From Streptococcus vestibularis (GTDB lineage Bacteria > Bacillota > Bacilli > Lactobacillales > Streptococcaceae): a DNA stretch of 64,000 nt. The DNA lies in NCBI GenBank assembly GCA_010604095.1, contig JAABLG010000004.1, positions 15,306 through 79,305 on the forward strand, in the 5' to 3' direction. Shown one piece after another: positions 63,709 to 64,000 of this stretch. The notes beneath the pieces were generated by a model. It was given only the letters and a program-made list of their open reading frames with translations. It was not told the origin of the DNA and made no database searches. Each line of letters begins with the position of its first letter. The first letter of the stretch is position 1. The translations under genes and the position numbers were made by a program.

Positions 63709-63738
63709 AAGGCTTGGACTGGTTTTCCAAGCCTTTTT
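63709..63738 (+). terminator. Terminator after lrgAB
   Basis: AAGGCTTGGA (63709-63718) pairs with TCCAAGCCTT (63726-63735), followed by TTT. Confidence 0.9.
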
Positions 63739-63771
63739 AGCTGTGAAAAACAAGCAAAATCTGACCTTTTA

Positions 63772-63780
63772 TGTTATAAT
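63772..63780 (+). promoter_or_regulatory. Extended -10 placed for a leaderless HAD-gene mRNA
   Basis: TGTTATAAT at 63772-63780, then TAAGGTT and ATG at 63788. The AAGG just before the start could be a remnant ribosome site but is too close to work normally. Confidence 0.6.
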
Positions 63781-63787
63781 TAAGGTT

Positions 63788-64000
63788 ATGAATTATGGAG
63801 ATTATATCTGGGATTTGGGTGGTACCTTACTGGATAATTATCAGGTGTCAACCCAAGCCTTTCAAGCAACTTTGAAACAATTTAACCGTACGGCGGAATT
63901 TCAAGCAGTCTATGATGCTCTTAAGGTGTCAACCAGTACTGCTATTGGAATGTTTGCACCTGATATAGCTGATTTCCGCACCTTATATAAGCAGGAAGAG
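63788..64000 (+). CDS. HAD-superfamily phosphatase, cut by window end
   Basis: Only the first 71 codons are present. The HAD motif I is IWDLGGTLLDNYQ (residues 7-19; nucleophile Asp9), followed by a helical cap region. In streptococci a HAD gene of this kind commonly precedes gyrB, which would fit the next part of the chromosome. The substrate is unknown. ATG 63788 is seven bases after a -10 box. Confidence 0.85.
   Translation, partial: MNYGDYIWDLGGTLLDNYQVSTQAFQATLKQFNRTAEFQAVYDALKVSTSTAIGMFAPDIADFRTLYKQEE

Overview
The window reads as chromosomal DNA of a Streptococcus of the salivarius group (S. salivarius, S. thermophilus or S. vestibularis). The basis is moderate-to-low GC, AGGAGG ribosome sites, extended -10 promoters (TGnTATAAT), a ComX-type box before comEA, and typical streptococcal neighbourhoods: folE-folP...folB-folK-murB-potABCD, serC-acetyltransferase-serA, spxR-map, and lrgAB followed by a HAD gene. 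Three reading frames carry a lone in-frame stop and one a homopolymer frameshift. This is the sort of gene decay known from S. thermophilus, but the species cannot be fixed from the sequence alone.

Layout. 1-3300: a tandem hairpin repeat, then a complete polar amino-acid ABC importer (two permeases, ATPase, lipoprotein). 3297-4650: two tandem paralogous membrane proteins on the minus strand, one interrupted by TGA. 4797-13160: murF, a YwaF-like membrane protein, prfC, a row of unusual hairpins, thiT under a TPP riboswitch (minus), a PH-domain protein, a CorA transporter and the DEAD-box helicase cshA. 13276-14442: an A/T-rich two-gene insert with a frameshifted coiled coil. 14463-16485 (minus): GIY-YIG protein, trmN6-like methyltransferase and a polysaccharide deacetylase. 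16624-29139: plsC, comEA-comEC, murA, a GNAT acetyltransferase, spxR, map, a YihY-family protein, queT, ligA and a diacylglycerol kinase family gene. 29353-36840: accessory membrane proteins, a WYL regulator, a second QueT-like gene, exoA and tehB. 36894-41323: two tandem small-RNA genes, a broken matrixin protease, and an AgrA/BlpR-type response regulator with its HPK10 kinase. 41436-46815: a membrane protein, rpsP-khpA, folC and a KimA-like potassium importer. 46961-55794: folate, murB and spermidine transport genes, split by a divergent cytoplasmic alpha-amylase. 56066-64000: an SPFH protein, gloA, a ROK protein, serC-serA, ogt, an ArsC-like protein, tRNA-Thr(GGT), lrgAB and the start of a HAD phosphatase.

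Most of the window is core housekeeping: cell wall (murF, murA, murB), translation (prfC, rpsP, map, tRNA), folate, serine, polyamine uptake and DNA metabolism. The most interesting part is 36.9-41.3 kb. There, two near-identical C-rich RNA genes on the minus strand each have their own terminator. Each is preceded by a 12-bp direct repeat with 21-bp periodicity, resembling LytTR regulator sites, and a LytTR response regulator and kinase lie next door. This suggests a small quorum-type regulon with RNA outputs. Two further points stand out. At least six genes have a -10 box only 6-7 bases before the start codon and no Shine-Dalgarno sequence, so they are predicted to be leaderless. Two tandem hairpins behind prfC keep identical loops and flanks while their stems have changed completely yet still pair.
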